NCBI GenBank assembly: GCA_003162495.1
Contig: PMOF01000189.1
Span: 560 to 5,850 of the forward strand
Source of the DNA: Acidobacteriaceae bacterium
GTDB lineage: Bacteria; Acidobacteriota; Terriglobia; Terriglobales; Acidobacteriaceae
Length of the DNA stretch: 5,291 bases
Direction: 5' to 3'
In this document: piece by piece, positions 1-5,291 of the stretch
Position numbering within the stretch: position 1 is the stretch's first letter
How the letters are laid out: the number at the start of each line of letters is the position of its first letter
Made by a program: the position numbers and the translations under genes
The notes under the pieces: model-generated
Told to the model about the DNA's origin: nothing
Seen by the model: the letters and a program-made list of their open reading frames with translations, nothing else
The model's database searches: none

Positions 1-2
1 CC

Positions 3-1145
3 GGCCGGGTTCTGGACCGGGAGAAGGTGCGCGCCTGGGCCAGGGAGGCTGGATTCGCCGAGGCTGGGGTGGTGGCGGTTCCTTATGCGGAGGAGGGGCG
101 GGATGCGGGGCGGTTTGAGGCGTGGGTCAGGGCGGGGCGGGCCGGGACGATGAACTACTTGAAGCGGACGGGCCAGAATCCTGGGCGAGACTCGGATACG
201 GAGCCGGGCGGTGAAAAGGGGCCGCTGGTGCGGGCGCGGATGGGGATTCCATTTCCGTGGGCCAGGTCGGCAATCGTGTGCTTTGCGGGGTATGACAGCG
301 CGCAGCCGCGATCCGTCGATTTGGCGGAAGAGGGCGCGGGGTGGATTGCGCGGTATGCGTGGAGCGGGCGGCGGGACGCGGGCGGTGTGCGCCGGCCGAG
401 CGACTATCACAAGGTGCTGCTGAAGAGGATCAAGGCGCTGGAGGCACGGCTGCACACGGAGTTTGGCGAGTTTGAGGCGCGGGGCTATGTGGATACCGGG
501 CCGCTGGTTGAGCGGGCGCTGGCCACGGCCGCAGGGTTGGGGTGGACGGGAAAGAATACCTGCCTGATTCATCCAAAACTGGGGTCGTTTGGGTTTCTGG
601 CGGTGCTGGTCACTTCGCTGGATGTCGAGGCCGCGCAGCAGCCGCTGAGAGTGCCGGACCGCTGCGGAAGCTGCACGCGGTGCCTGGACGCCTGCCCCAC
701 GGATGCGCTGATTGCGCCCTACCAGATGGATGCAACTCAATGCATTGCCTACCTGACGATTGAACACAAGGGGACGATCGACGCGGAGCTGATGGAAGGA
801 ATGGGGCGGCAGGTGTTGGGCTGCGATATCTGCCAGGATGTGTGCCCGTGGAACCGGAAGTCGCCGCTGAGCGGAGATGCGGAGCTGGAGGCGCGCGAGG
901 AGCTGGTGAATCCTGCGCTGGAGTGGCTGGCGGGGCTGGATGAAGCGGAGTTTGCACGCCAATTCAATGGCTCGCCGGTGCGGCGGACGGGATTTCAGGG
1001 GCTGAAGAGGAATGTGGCCATTGCGATGGGGAACAGCGGGTTGCGCCGGTTTGTGCCGCGGCTGGAACAGTGGGCTGAGGCCGCGGACGAAGGGCTGCGG
1101 ACGGCGGCGGGGTGGGCGCTGGAAAGACTATCCTTGAAGCAATAG
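3..1145 (+). CDS. queG: Epoxyqueuosine reductase QueG (5' partial)
   Basis: QueG reduces epoxyqueuosine to queuosine at wobble position 34 of GUN-anticodon tRNAs (Asp, Asn, His, Tyr). It is a cytoplasmic, cobalamin-dependent iron-sulfur enzyme and performs the last step of queuosine synthesis. Numbering from a GTG at 27, YVDTGPLVERALA carries the expected catalytic Asp at 156, followed by AGLGWTGKN. Eight cysteines for two 4Fe-4S clusters are all present: C213, C216, C219, C223 (CxxCxxCxxxCP), C239, and C266, C269, C273 (CDICQDVCPWN). The C-terminus has the expected SPVRRTGFQGLKRNVAIAMGN motif and a HEAT-like helical end. The frame is open from base 3 to the TAG at 1143-1145, and the residues before the GTG (VLDREK) continue the first helix. 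The true start therefore probably lies left of the window, although GTG 27 (GGGAG only 3 nt upstream) cannot be excluded. Compared with E. coli QueG as I remember it, there are extra residues near 50-75 and 112-124. Confidence 0.96.
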   Translation, partial: GRVLDREKVRAWAREAGFAEAGVVAVPYAEEGRDAGRFEAWVRAGRAGTMNYLKRTGQNPGRDSDTEPGGEKGPLVRARMGIPFPWARSAIVCFAGYDSAQPRSVDLAEEGAGWIARYAWSGRRDAGGVRRPSDYHKVLLKRIKALEARLHTEFGEFEARGYVDTGPLVERALATAAGLGWTGKNTCLIHPKLGSFGFLAVLVTSLDVEAAQQPLRVPDRCGSCTRCLDACPTDALIAPYQMDATQCIAYLTIEHKGTIDAELMEGMGRQVLGCDICQDVCPWNRKSPLSGDAELEAREELVNPALEWLAGLDEAEFARQFNGSPVRRTGFQGLKRNVAIAMGNSGLRRFVPRLEQWAEAADEGLRTAAGWALERLSLKQ

Positions 1146-1187
1146 ACATTCGGGTAGAGGGTCAGTTTGAATTTAGTCACTGACTCA

Positions 1188-1249
1188 GGGGCTAAAGCCC
1201 ACTCAAATCGTTGGGCTTGATGTACGGGCTGAAGCCCGTACCCTTCAAG
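1188..1249. repeat. Palindromic GGGCT-box intergenic repeat
   Basis: This lies in the 190-nt gap between queG and the YihY-family gene. GGGCT-AA-AGCCC at 1189-1200 is a 5-bp inverted repeat. GTACGGGCTGAAGCCCGTAC at 1222-1241 has perfect 9-bp inverted arms around GA. AAGCCCA (1195-1201) can instead pair with TGGGCTT (1212-1218), so the first two boxes can form alternative hairpins. No T-tract follows, so an intrinsic terminator is not supported. From memory, it resembles a dispersed intergenic repeat of Acidobacteria. I see no protein-coding signal inside it. Confidence 0.75.
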
Positions 1250-1323
1250 GTGACCCACTACCGACATCTGCGGTTGCGCGGCAAGCGTTCGCATTTCATG
1301 GCACTTGGAGATTGATTCCAGCG

Positions 1324-1329
1324 AAGGAG
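1324..1329 (+). promoter_or_regulatory. Ribosome binding site fixing the GTG start of the YihY-family gene
   Basis: AAGGAG sits 6 nt upstream of GTG 1336, a near-ideal Shine-Dalgarno core and spacing. The in-frame upstream TTG at 1312 has only GGAG one base away, and the TTG at 1330 directly abuts the AAGGAG, so neither is a credible start. Confidence 0.75.
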
Positions 1330-1335
1330 TTGTGT

Positions 1336-2250
1336 GTGGCTCAGTTTTCAGATTCCGGTACTGGCGGAGAAACGGCGATCGAAGTTGCGGTCGTGATCGA
1401 TGCGGTGGAGCCGGTTTCGATATCCAAGTGGTATCGCTGGCGCACGGACGGCAAGGCGCTGATTGCCTACCTGCTGGACAGCGAGGTGCATACTTTTGCG
1501 TTCAGCGTCGCGGCCAACGCGATCATCTCGTTCATCCCTTTCATTGTGCTGCTCTACACACTCTCTCGCGCTGTCTTTCATTCGCATGCGATGGTGGACG
1601 TGGTCAGCGACATGGTGAACTACTTTTTGCCCACCACTGCGAGCCAGGGATTTATTACCTATAACCTCGAGGCAGTTGTTCCCCGGCACGGCGTGCAGGC
1701 GCTGTCGCTGGTCATGATCCTCATCTCCTGCACGGGAATTTTTCTTCCTCTTGAAGTGGCGCTGAACCAGGCGTGGGGAGTGACCAAGAGCCGCAACTAT
1801 CTCTTCAACCAGGCGGTCGCGTTCGGGCTGGCGCTGCTGATGGTGGCGCTGGCGCTGGCCAGCATTCTGCTGAATGCCGGCGAGCAGGGACTACTGACGT
1901 TTGTCTTCTTTCATCACATCGATAACTTCTTCTATAGGGGCATTAGTTATATGTGGCTGTCGCTGTCCACGGGCGTGGCGTCGATACTGTTCTTCTTTTC
2001 CATCTATTGGATTCTGCCCAATCGCAAGGTTCCCTGGCAGCCGGTTCTGCGCACATCGATTGTGACAGGGATCGTGTGGCTGCTGGCCAAGATGGTGTTT
2101 GTGCGGGTGCTTCCGCACCTTGATCTTAAGGCGCTGTATGGGCCGTTCTATATCTCCGTTGGTCTGATCTTCTGGGGTTATGTCTCGGGGCTGATTCTGT
2201 TTGCGGGCGCGCAGTTCAGCGTGGCGCGGTGGGGGGAGAAGAAAGATTAG
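1336..2250 (+). CDS. YihY/virulence factor BrkB family inner-membrane protein
   Basis: This is a 304-residue polytopic membrane protein of the YihY/BrkB family (Pfam PF03631). The family was once misnamed ribonuclease BN, and its biochemical role is not established. About 50 cytoplasmic residues precede six hydrophobic segments, at roughly 55-77, 119-142, 158-179, 207-227, 240-258 and 270-293. Family hallmarks are the LPNRKVPW stretch after segment four (YWILPN) and the C-terminal YGPFYISVGLIFWGYVSG-LILFAGAQFSVA block, which matches the usual YG...W.Y.S..I..FGAE pattern. The length is normal for the family. The start is GTG 1336, chosen for its AAGGAG site; the longer TTG start at 1312 would add eight residues. 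It is codirectional with queG, but the repeat-filled gap leaves cotranscription uncertain. It converges on the minus-strand hypothetical gene with only 31 nt between the stops, and I see no clear terminator there. Confidence 0.92.
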   Translation: MAQFSDSGTGGETAIEVAVVIDAVEPVSISKWYRWRTDGKALIAYLLDSEVHTFAFSVAANAIISFIPFIVLLYTLSRAVFHSHAMVDVVSDMVNYFLPTTASQGFITYNLEAVVPRHGVQALSLVMILISCTGIFLPLEVALNQAWGVTKSRNYLFNQAVAFGLALLMVALALASILLNAGEQGLLTFVFFHHIDNFFYRGISYMWLSLSTGVASILFFFSIYWILPNRKVPWQPVLRTSIVTGIVWLLAKMVFVRVLPHLDLKALYGPFYISVGLIFWGYVSGLILFAGAQFSVARWGEKKD

Positions 2251-2281
2251 ATTCGCCAATGGAATATCTGCGCCAAGCGGC

Positions 2282-2731
2282 CTACCTGTCGTTTGTTTTT
2301 TCGACGTAGAGATTCTTGGCGGACTCAATGCAGGCAGCTTGCATCGCTTCGGGCTTCTCTGGCTCGAGGGGACAGATCTCGAAGTCGGCATAGATGGTAT
2401 TGGCCCAGACTTGATTCTTTGAACCAATTAAGTCTCGCTCAACATTCAAAGGAAATTCAGGGCCCTCATTGTCCAGCGGGTATTTGTCCGCCAATGGCCC
2501 GTTATAGACTGCCGGGCCGCTGTAGATGCCCATCAGTCGATGGGTGCCTATCTCCCACAATCGGTAGGAGGGGTTGCCGTTGCCTTCCCTCAGGCGTCCG
2601 CGGGTCCAATAGCATGAGTTAGCGTTGGCGGGGGTCTTGCAGGGGATTGTACGCTTTGGGGTTTCCTTCGCGGCTCCCATTGAGCATATGAAAAGTACGA
2701 CAAACGAAAGCAATGGACCTATGCGTCGCAT
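2282..2731 (-). CDS. Small secreted hypothetical protein
   Basis: I do not recognise a named family for this 149-residue protein. It begins MRRIGPLLSF, followed by a hydrophobic stretch and SMGAAKE, a convincing Sec signal peptide with probable signal peptidase I cleavage after residue 21 (GAA|K). C16 lies in the hydrophobic core without a proper lipobox, so a lipoprotein is unlikely. The mature part has four cysteines, C31, C40, C120 and C134, which could form two disulfides in the periplasm. The core near residues 44-70 (RGRLREGNGNPSYRLWEIGT followed by HRLMGIY) looks like a small beta-rich domain; I have a vague memory of similar NGxPxxRxWxxGTxRxLG proteins in Acidobacteria. No strong Shine-Dalgarno precedes the ATG. 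Parts of the gene are AT-richer than its neighbours (2401-2460 is 24/60 G+C by my count). The signal peptide and the cysteine layout support a real gene. Confidence 0.8.
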   Translation of the reverse strand: MRRIGPLLSFVVLFICSMGAAKETPKRTIPCKTPANANSCYWTRGRLREGNGNPSYRLWEIGTHRLMGIYSGPAVYNGPLADKYPLDNEGPEFPLNVERDLIGSKNQVWANTIYADFEICPLEPEKPEAMQAACIESAKNLYVEKTNDR

Positions 2732-2749
2732 GGACGAAAGCCTAGCGCG

Positions 2750-2778
2750 AATCTATTCAGGATGCAATTGCGGGACAA
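2750..2778 (-). promoter_or_regulatory. Possible sigma70-type promoter for the secreted hypothetical gene
   Basis: On the minus strand, TTGTCC (2778-2773) and TAGATT (2755-2750) are separated by 17 nt. Each matches 4 of 6 consensus bases. Transcription would begin near 2743, leaving a leader of about 12 nt before the ATG at 2731, which would fit the absence of a clear Shine-Dalgarno. This is a by-eye match and could be chance. Confidence 0.25.
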
Positions 2779-2786
2779 AGCGAAAA

Positions 2787-2830
2787 GCAACCGCAGGTCC
2801 TTCGACTCGCTTCGCTCGCTCAGGATGACA
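2787..2830. repeat. Interspersed intergenic repeat with CTTCGACTCGCTTCGCTCG core
   Basis: It fills much of the 122-nt gap between the lipoprotein stop and the hypothetical gene. The stretch starts GCAACCGCAGG, continues through CCTTCGACTCGCTTCGCTCG, and ends CTCAGGATGACA. TCCT near 2798 and AGGA near 2822 are complementary, enclosing CGCT-rich sequence. I recall near-identical strings occurring many times in Acidobacteria genomes. The evidence is memory plus the low-complexity CGCT repeats, since there is only one copy in this window. Confidence 0.55.
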
Positions 2831-2853
2831 GTCATTTCTTGGATGAGGGAGAT

Positions 2854-4038
2854 TCAGGGGAGTTTGAAGGCTTTGATGGCGATGGCGTTGGGGGCGCGGC
2901 CGGTGGGGAGGATGGTGAACAGGGAGTTGGAGGCGGTGCGGACGACGGCGATGTCGGAAGAGCGGGCATCGACGATGTAGAGCAGGCTGCCTGCGGAGGA
3001 GAATGCCATGGCGGAGGGACCGTCGCCGACGCGGATGTAGCCAAAGATTTTGCTGTCGTCGATGGCATAGAGGGTGACCACCTGGGAGCGGAGATTGCCG
3101 ACGTAGAGCAGGGAGTTGTCCCTGGAGACGAGGCCGCCGACGGGGTTGTCGCCAATCATGTATTCGCCGCCGACGTCGTTGGTGTTGGTGACGACCTCGG
3201 AGATGGAGTCGGACAGGGAGTTGATGGAAAAGAGTTCGCCGCCATCGGGCTTGAGGGCCAGTTGGACCGGAGCGCGGCCTACGTCCATGAGGGTTTCAAA
3301 ACGATCTGGCTGGGCGGGATTGGTTTTTGATTGGGCCAGGGCCACGACCATGACCTGGTGGCCTGCGGCGCAGGGGATGAAGGCTTTGGAGGAATCGGGG
3401 AGGATGACGGGGTCGCCGGCACCGGGGCAGCCGGCGAAGACCTGGCGGACGGGGAAGTTGGCGGAACCCCTGGCGCCGGGCAGGGTGACGATGCTGATTG
3501 AATTGCCGCGGCGATTGGCGACCACAAGGGTGTGGCCGTCGGGAGTGATGCGGGCGGCAACAGGCTGGCTGCCGACGGCGATCTGGCTCAGCTCGCGGCG
3601 GGCTTTGAGGTCGAGAACGGAGATCGAGTCGGAGCCGGAATTGGCGACGTAAGCGAGAGCGCCGGCGGCGTCGAGGTCGATGGAGACGGGCTGGCGGCGG
3701 AGCGGAATGGTGGCGGCGATGGTGTTGTTCTCAGCATTGATGACGGAAAGCGAACCCTGGCCGCCTGCCACTCCGGCATTGACGACGTAGACCTCGTTGC
3801 GGGTGGGGCTGGCGGCGACGGCGACGGGATTCTGACCTACGCGCAGGACGCGGTCGACGCGGATGTTTACTCCGTCGAGAACGGTGACCGTGGCGCTGCC
3901 GCCGTTGGTTACATAGACATATTCGCGGTAGTTGGGCGGGTACTGGGGGAAGTCGTGGGATCGGCAGGCGGTGAGGGTGAGGGTGAGGAATGTTAGGGCG
4001 ACCAGGTAGGGGACGGATTTGGAGCGGTGGTCTCCCAC
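2854..4038 (-). CDS. YncE/YVTN-type beta-propeller lipoprotein
   Basis: The protein is 394 residues from GTG 4038. Residues 1-25 form a lipoprotein signal: a basic start (MGDHRSKSVPY), a hydrophobic LVALTFLTLTLTA, then a lipobox ending at C25 (LTAC). The rest is a series of about 42-50-residue propeller repeats beginning near 40, 81, 127, 169, 217, 267, 309 and 351. Each carries a YVxN-like strand then SxSVxD-like strands, for example YVTNGGSATVTVLD, YVANSGSDSISVLD and YVGNLRSQVVTLYAID. This is the YVTN/YncE fold, related to lactonase and cytochrome cd1 propellers, and it is usually extracytoplasmic. No haem CxxCH motif is present, and the other cysteines (C204, C223) are isolated, so I assign no enzymatic activity. 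An open frame extends to 4242, but it runs through the intergenic repeats and into aroF. GTG 4038 is the only conventional start between the repeats and the lipobox. It lacks a good Shine-Dalgarno, so the start is the uncertain part. Confidence 0.88.
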   Translation of the reverse strand: MGDHRSKSVPYLVALTFLTLTLTACRSHDFPQYPPNYREYVYVTNGGSATVTVLDGVNIRVDRVLRVGQNPVAVAASPTRNEVYVVNAGVAGGQGSLSVINAENNTIAATIPLRRQPVSIDLDAAGALAYVANSGSDSISVLDLKARRELSQIAVGSQPVAARITPDGHTLVVANRRGNSISIVTLPGARGSANFPVRQVFAGCPGAGDPVILPDSSKAFIPCAAGHQVMVVALAQSKTNPAQPDRFETLMDVGRAPVQLALKPDGGELFSINSLSDSISEVVTNTNDVGGEYMIGDNPVGGLVSRDNSLLYVGNLRSQVVTLYAIDDSKIFGYIRVGDGPSAMAFSSAGSLLYIVDARSSDIAVVRTASNSLFTILPTGRAPNAIAIKAFKLP

Positions 4039-4069
4039 CCTTGCGACGAAAGGAAGTCGCAAGGATGGG
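4034..4069 (-). repeat. Hairpin repeat 1 at the start of the lipoprotein gene
   Basis: CCCACCCTTGCGAC (4034-4047) and GTCGCAAGGATGGG (4056-4069) form a 14-bp stem around an 8-nt loop. The one imperfect pair is C·A on the plus-strand RNA but U·G wobble on the minus-strand RNA, so the structure is better in the lipoprotein transcript. The stem includes the proposed GTG start (4038-4036). The outer end joins TGGGGCACCCGG, shared with hairpin 2. Confidence 0.75.
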
Positions 4070-4173
4070 GCACCCGGGATTGTGGGGTCAGGCGAGAGTG
4101 AAAGGGGTGACTGGTCCGGGATTGTGGTATCCCAGGTCTCAAAATCGAGACCTGGGGCACCCGGAATTGTGGG
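4066..4173. repeat. Direct repeats of the TGGGGCACCCGG...ATTGTGGG block
   Basis: A 21-nt block, TGGGGCACCCGG then G or A then ATTGTGGG, occurs at 4066-4086 and 4153-4173, with 20 of 21 bases identical. A third, shorter copy of its right part, CCGGGATTGTGG, lies at 4116-4127. The CCGG[G/A]ATTGTGG cores start at 4074, 4116 and 4161, spaced 42 and 45 nt. The two full blocks each abut a hairpin. They make up most of the 154-nt gap between aroF and the lipoprotein gene. Confidence 0.8.
4131..4156. repeat. Hairpin repeat 2 (perfect 10-bp inverted repeat)
   Basis: CCCAGGTCTC (4131-4140) and GAGACCTGGG (4147-4156) pair perfectly around the loop AAAATC. It abuts the second TGGGGCACCCGG block, as hairpin 1 abuts the first. 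It lies 37 nt past the aroF stop in the minus direction. A T-rich loop (GATTTT on the minus strand) is present but no T-tract follows the stem, so a classical terminator is not supported, though a transcript-end role is possible. Confidence 0.75.
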
Positions 4174-4192
4174 CGGGCATGAGCTCATGGTC

Positions 4193-5257
4193 TCAGCCGG
4201 CGGCGGTTTCAATACGGATGCCGCGGGGCAGGGATCGGGCAACGATGGGGGCGATCTGCTGGATCTCGTCCATCATGCGGACAAACTGGGCAGGATAGAT
4301 GGATTGGGGGCCGTCGGAGAGGGCCTTTTCAGGCTGATGGTGCACTTCAACCAGGATGCCGTCGCAACCGGTGGCCACCGCGGCGCGCGCCATGGGAAGA
4401 ACGCTGTCGCGCTTGCCGGTGCCGTGGCTGGGGTCGACCAAAATGGGCAGGTGGCTGACGCGCTGGATGGCGGGAATGATGCTGAGGTCGAGGGTGTTGC
4501 GGGCGTGGTCGGCAAAGGTGCGGACGCCGCGCTCACAGAGGATGACCTCGTAGTTGCCCTCGCTCATGATGTATTCGGCAGACATGAGGAACTCTTCGAG
4601 CGTGGCGGAGAGGCCGCGCTTGAGCAGCACCGGCTTGCGCAGCTTGCCGGCGTGCTTGAGCAGAGAAAAGTTCTGCATGTTGCGGGCGCCGATCTGGATC
4701 ACGTCAGCGTATTCGGCGACCAGTTCGAGGGATTCGTTGTCGATGGCTTCGGTGACGATGCGGAGGCCGAAGCGGCTGCGAATGTCGGCCATGATGCGGA
4801 GGGCCTCAAGGCCGAGGCCCTGAAAAGCATAAGGAGAGGTGCGGGGCTTGTAAGCGCCGCCACGGAAAAACTGCGCGCCGGCCTGGGCGACGTATTCGGC
4901 GATGGCGAAGGCCTGGTCCCGGCTTTCAATGGAGCATGGACCGGCAACGATGGCCAGATCGCGTCCGCCGATGGTGGCGCCAGGGTGGCTCCCGAGGGCT
5001 GGGAAACGAATGATGGTGTCTTCTTCTTTGACGTCGCGGCTGGCGAGCTTGTAAGGCTTGGAAACGCGGATGACTTCGGCGACGCCGGAGAGTTCTTCGA
5101 TGTTGCCCCGATCGACCTCGCCCTGGTTGCCAGTGATGCCGATGGCGGTGCGCTGGGCTCCGGGAAGGGGATGGGCACGGAAGCCCAACTGCTCAATATG
5201 GTCGCAGACGGCCTGGATTTGCTCCGGCGTGGCGTGCGACTTCATGACAACTAACAT
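4193..5257 (-). CDS. aroF: 3-deoxy-7-phosphoheptulonate (DAHP) synthase, type I-beta with N-terminal ferredoxin-like domain
   Basis: It condenses phosphoenolpyruvate and erythrose 4-phosphate into DAHP, the first step of the shikimate pathway, in the cytoplasm. The 354-residue protein has a ferredoxin-like (ACT-like) regulatory domain at about 1-70, a short linker, and a TIM-barrel catalytic domain from about 95 to 345. Visible motifs are AGPCSIES (105-112), [17 protein letters not shown] (133-149), [31 protein letters not shown] and SDGPQSIYP. The metal ligands are C108, H278, E304 and D315, all offset by six from the Thermotoga maritima ligands as I recall them (C102, H272, E298, D309). In that family the N-terminal domain mediates inhibition by tyrosine or phenylalanine, so feedback control is likely here. 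There is no fused chorismate mutase. The ATG at 5257 has GAGGG at 5268-5264 with 6-nt spacing. Only 34 nt of upstream sequence is in the window, so any promoter or attenuator is out of view. Confidence 0.97.
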   Translation of the reverse strand: MLVVMKSHATPEQIQAVCDHIEQLGFRAHPLPGAQRTAIGITGNQGEVDRGNIEELSGVAEVIRVSKPYKLASRDVKEEDTIIRFPALGSHPGATIGGRDLAIVAGPCSIESRDQAFAIAEYVAQAGAQFFRGGAYKPRTSPYAFQGLGLEALRIMADIRSRFGLRIVTEAIDNESLELVAEYADVIQIGARNMQNFSLLKHAGKLRKPVLLKRGLSATLEEFLMSAEYIMSEGNYEVILCERGVRTFADHARNTLDLSIIPAIQRVSHLPILVDPSHGTGKRDSVLPMARAAVATGCDGILVEVHHQPEKALSDGPQSIYPAQFVRMMDEIQQIAPIVARSLPRGIRIETAAG

Positions 5258-5263
5258 GACTGG

Positions 5264-5268
5264 CCCTC
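5264..5268 (-). promoter_or_regulatory. Ribosome binding site of aroF
   Basis: GAGGG on the minus strand lies 6 nt before ATG 5257 and supports that start over the in-frame ATG four codons later (5245), which would begin inside the first beta-strand. Confidence 0.6.
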
Positions 5269-5291
5269 AAAACACCAGTCTACCGGCTCAA

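Noticed and set aside
610..957. Minus-strand open frames inside queG
   Set aside because: Pro/Ser/Ala-rich shadows opposite the cluster-binding cysteine motifs of queG, without start signals or domains.
1146..1335. Promoter for the YihY-family gene
   Set aside because: No pair of -35/-10 boxes with acceptable spacing stood out. Weak TTGAAT-like strings near the repeat have no partner.
2251..2301. Intrinsic terminator between the convergent genes, using T6 at 2296-2301
   Set aside because: The T-tract lies inside the 3' end of the minus-strand gene and has only a 3-bp GCC/GGC pairing upstream, too weak to call.
2800..2822. Tandem CGCT units as a CRISPR or satellite array
   Set aside because: Only a few 4-nt units without spacers. 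Better explained as the core of one interspersed repeat.
2839..3330. Plus-strand open frame antisense to the beta-propeller gene
   Set aside because: The Gly/Asp/Val-rich translation is the expected shadow of a GC-rich gene, while the opposite strand encodes clear YVTN repeats and a lipobox.
4039..4242. N-terminal extension of the propeller gene up to the ATG at 4242
   Set aside because: It would overlap the aroF 3' end by 50 nt, place 68 residues made of TIPGAP-type translated repeats before a lipoprotein signal peptide, and make the lipobox internal.
4019..5254. Long plus-strand open frame of 411 residues antisense to aroF
   Set aside because: The product is Gly/Ala/Asp-rich low-complexity sequence with no motif. 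It mirrors the codon bias of aroF, whose domains and metal ligands are fully recognisable on the other strand.

Overview
The window is GC-rich chromosomal DNA. It carries five protein genes and, in its three longer intergenic gaps, three different kinds of short palindromic or interspersed repeat. The protein set is housekeeping: queuosine tRNA modification, an inner-membrane protein, a secreted hypothetical, a lipoprotein beta-propeller and the first shikimate-pathway enzyme. From memory, the repeat sequences (GGGCT-AA-AGCCC boxes, TGGGGCACCCGG blocks, CCTTCGACTCGCTTCGCTCG) resemble repeats scattered through Acidobacteria (Terriglobia) genomes. That lineage is therefore my best guess; it is an inference without a database search.

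Layout. On the plus strand, 3-1145 is queG, epoxyqueuosine reductase, which runs off the left edge. A 190-nt gap follows, holding a GGGCT-box palindromic repeat. Then 1336-2250 is a YihY/BrkB-family membrane protein whose GTG start is set by an AAGGAG ribosome binding site. A gap of only 31 nt separates it from a convergent minus-strand block. Read in its own direction from the right edge, that block is aroF (DAHP synthase, 5257-4193), a 154-nt repeat-rich gap, an eight-repeat YVTN-type beta-propeller lipoprotein (4038-2854), a 122-nt gap with another interspersed repeat, and a small secreted hypothetical protein (2731-2282).

How the genes relate. I see no shared pathway. QueG finishes queuosine in tRNA, AroF commits carbon to aromatic amino acids, and the propeller lipoprotein and the secreted protein are envelope or periplasmic proteins of unknown role. 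The minus-strand genes are codirectional, but the 154- and 122-nt gaps filled with repeats do not argue for a tight operon.

I found no phage, insertion sequence, CRISPR array, toxin-antitoxin pair or defence system. The most interesting material is the intergenic repeats, especially the pair at 4034-4173. Its two hairpins share their borders but have different, internally complementary arms, and one of them runs into the start of the lipoprotein gene.
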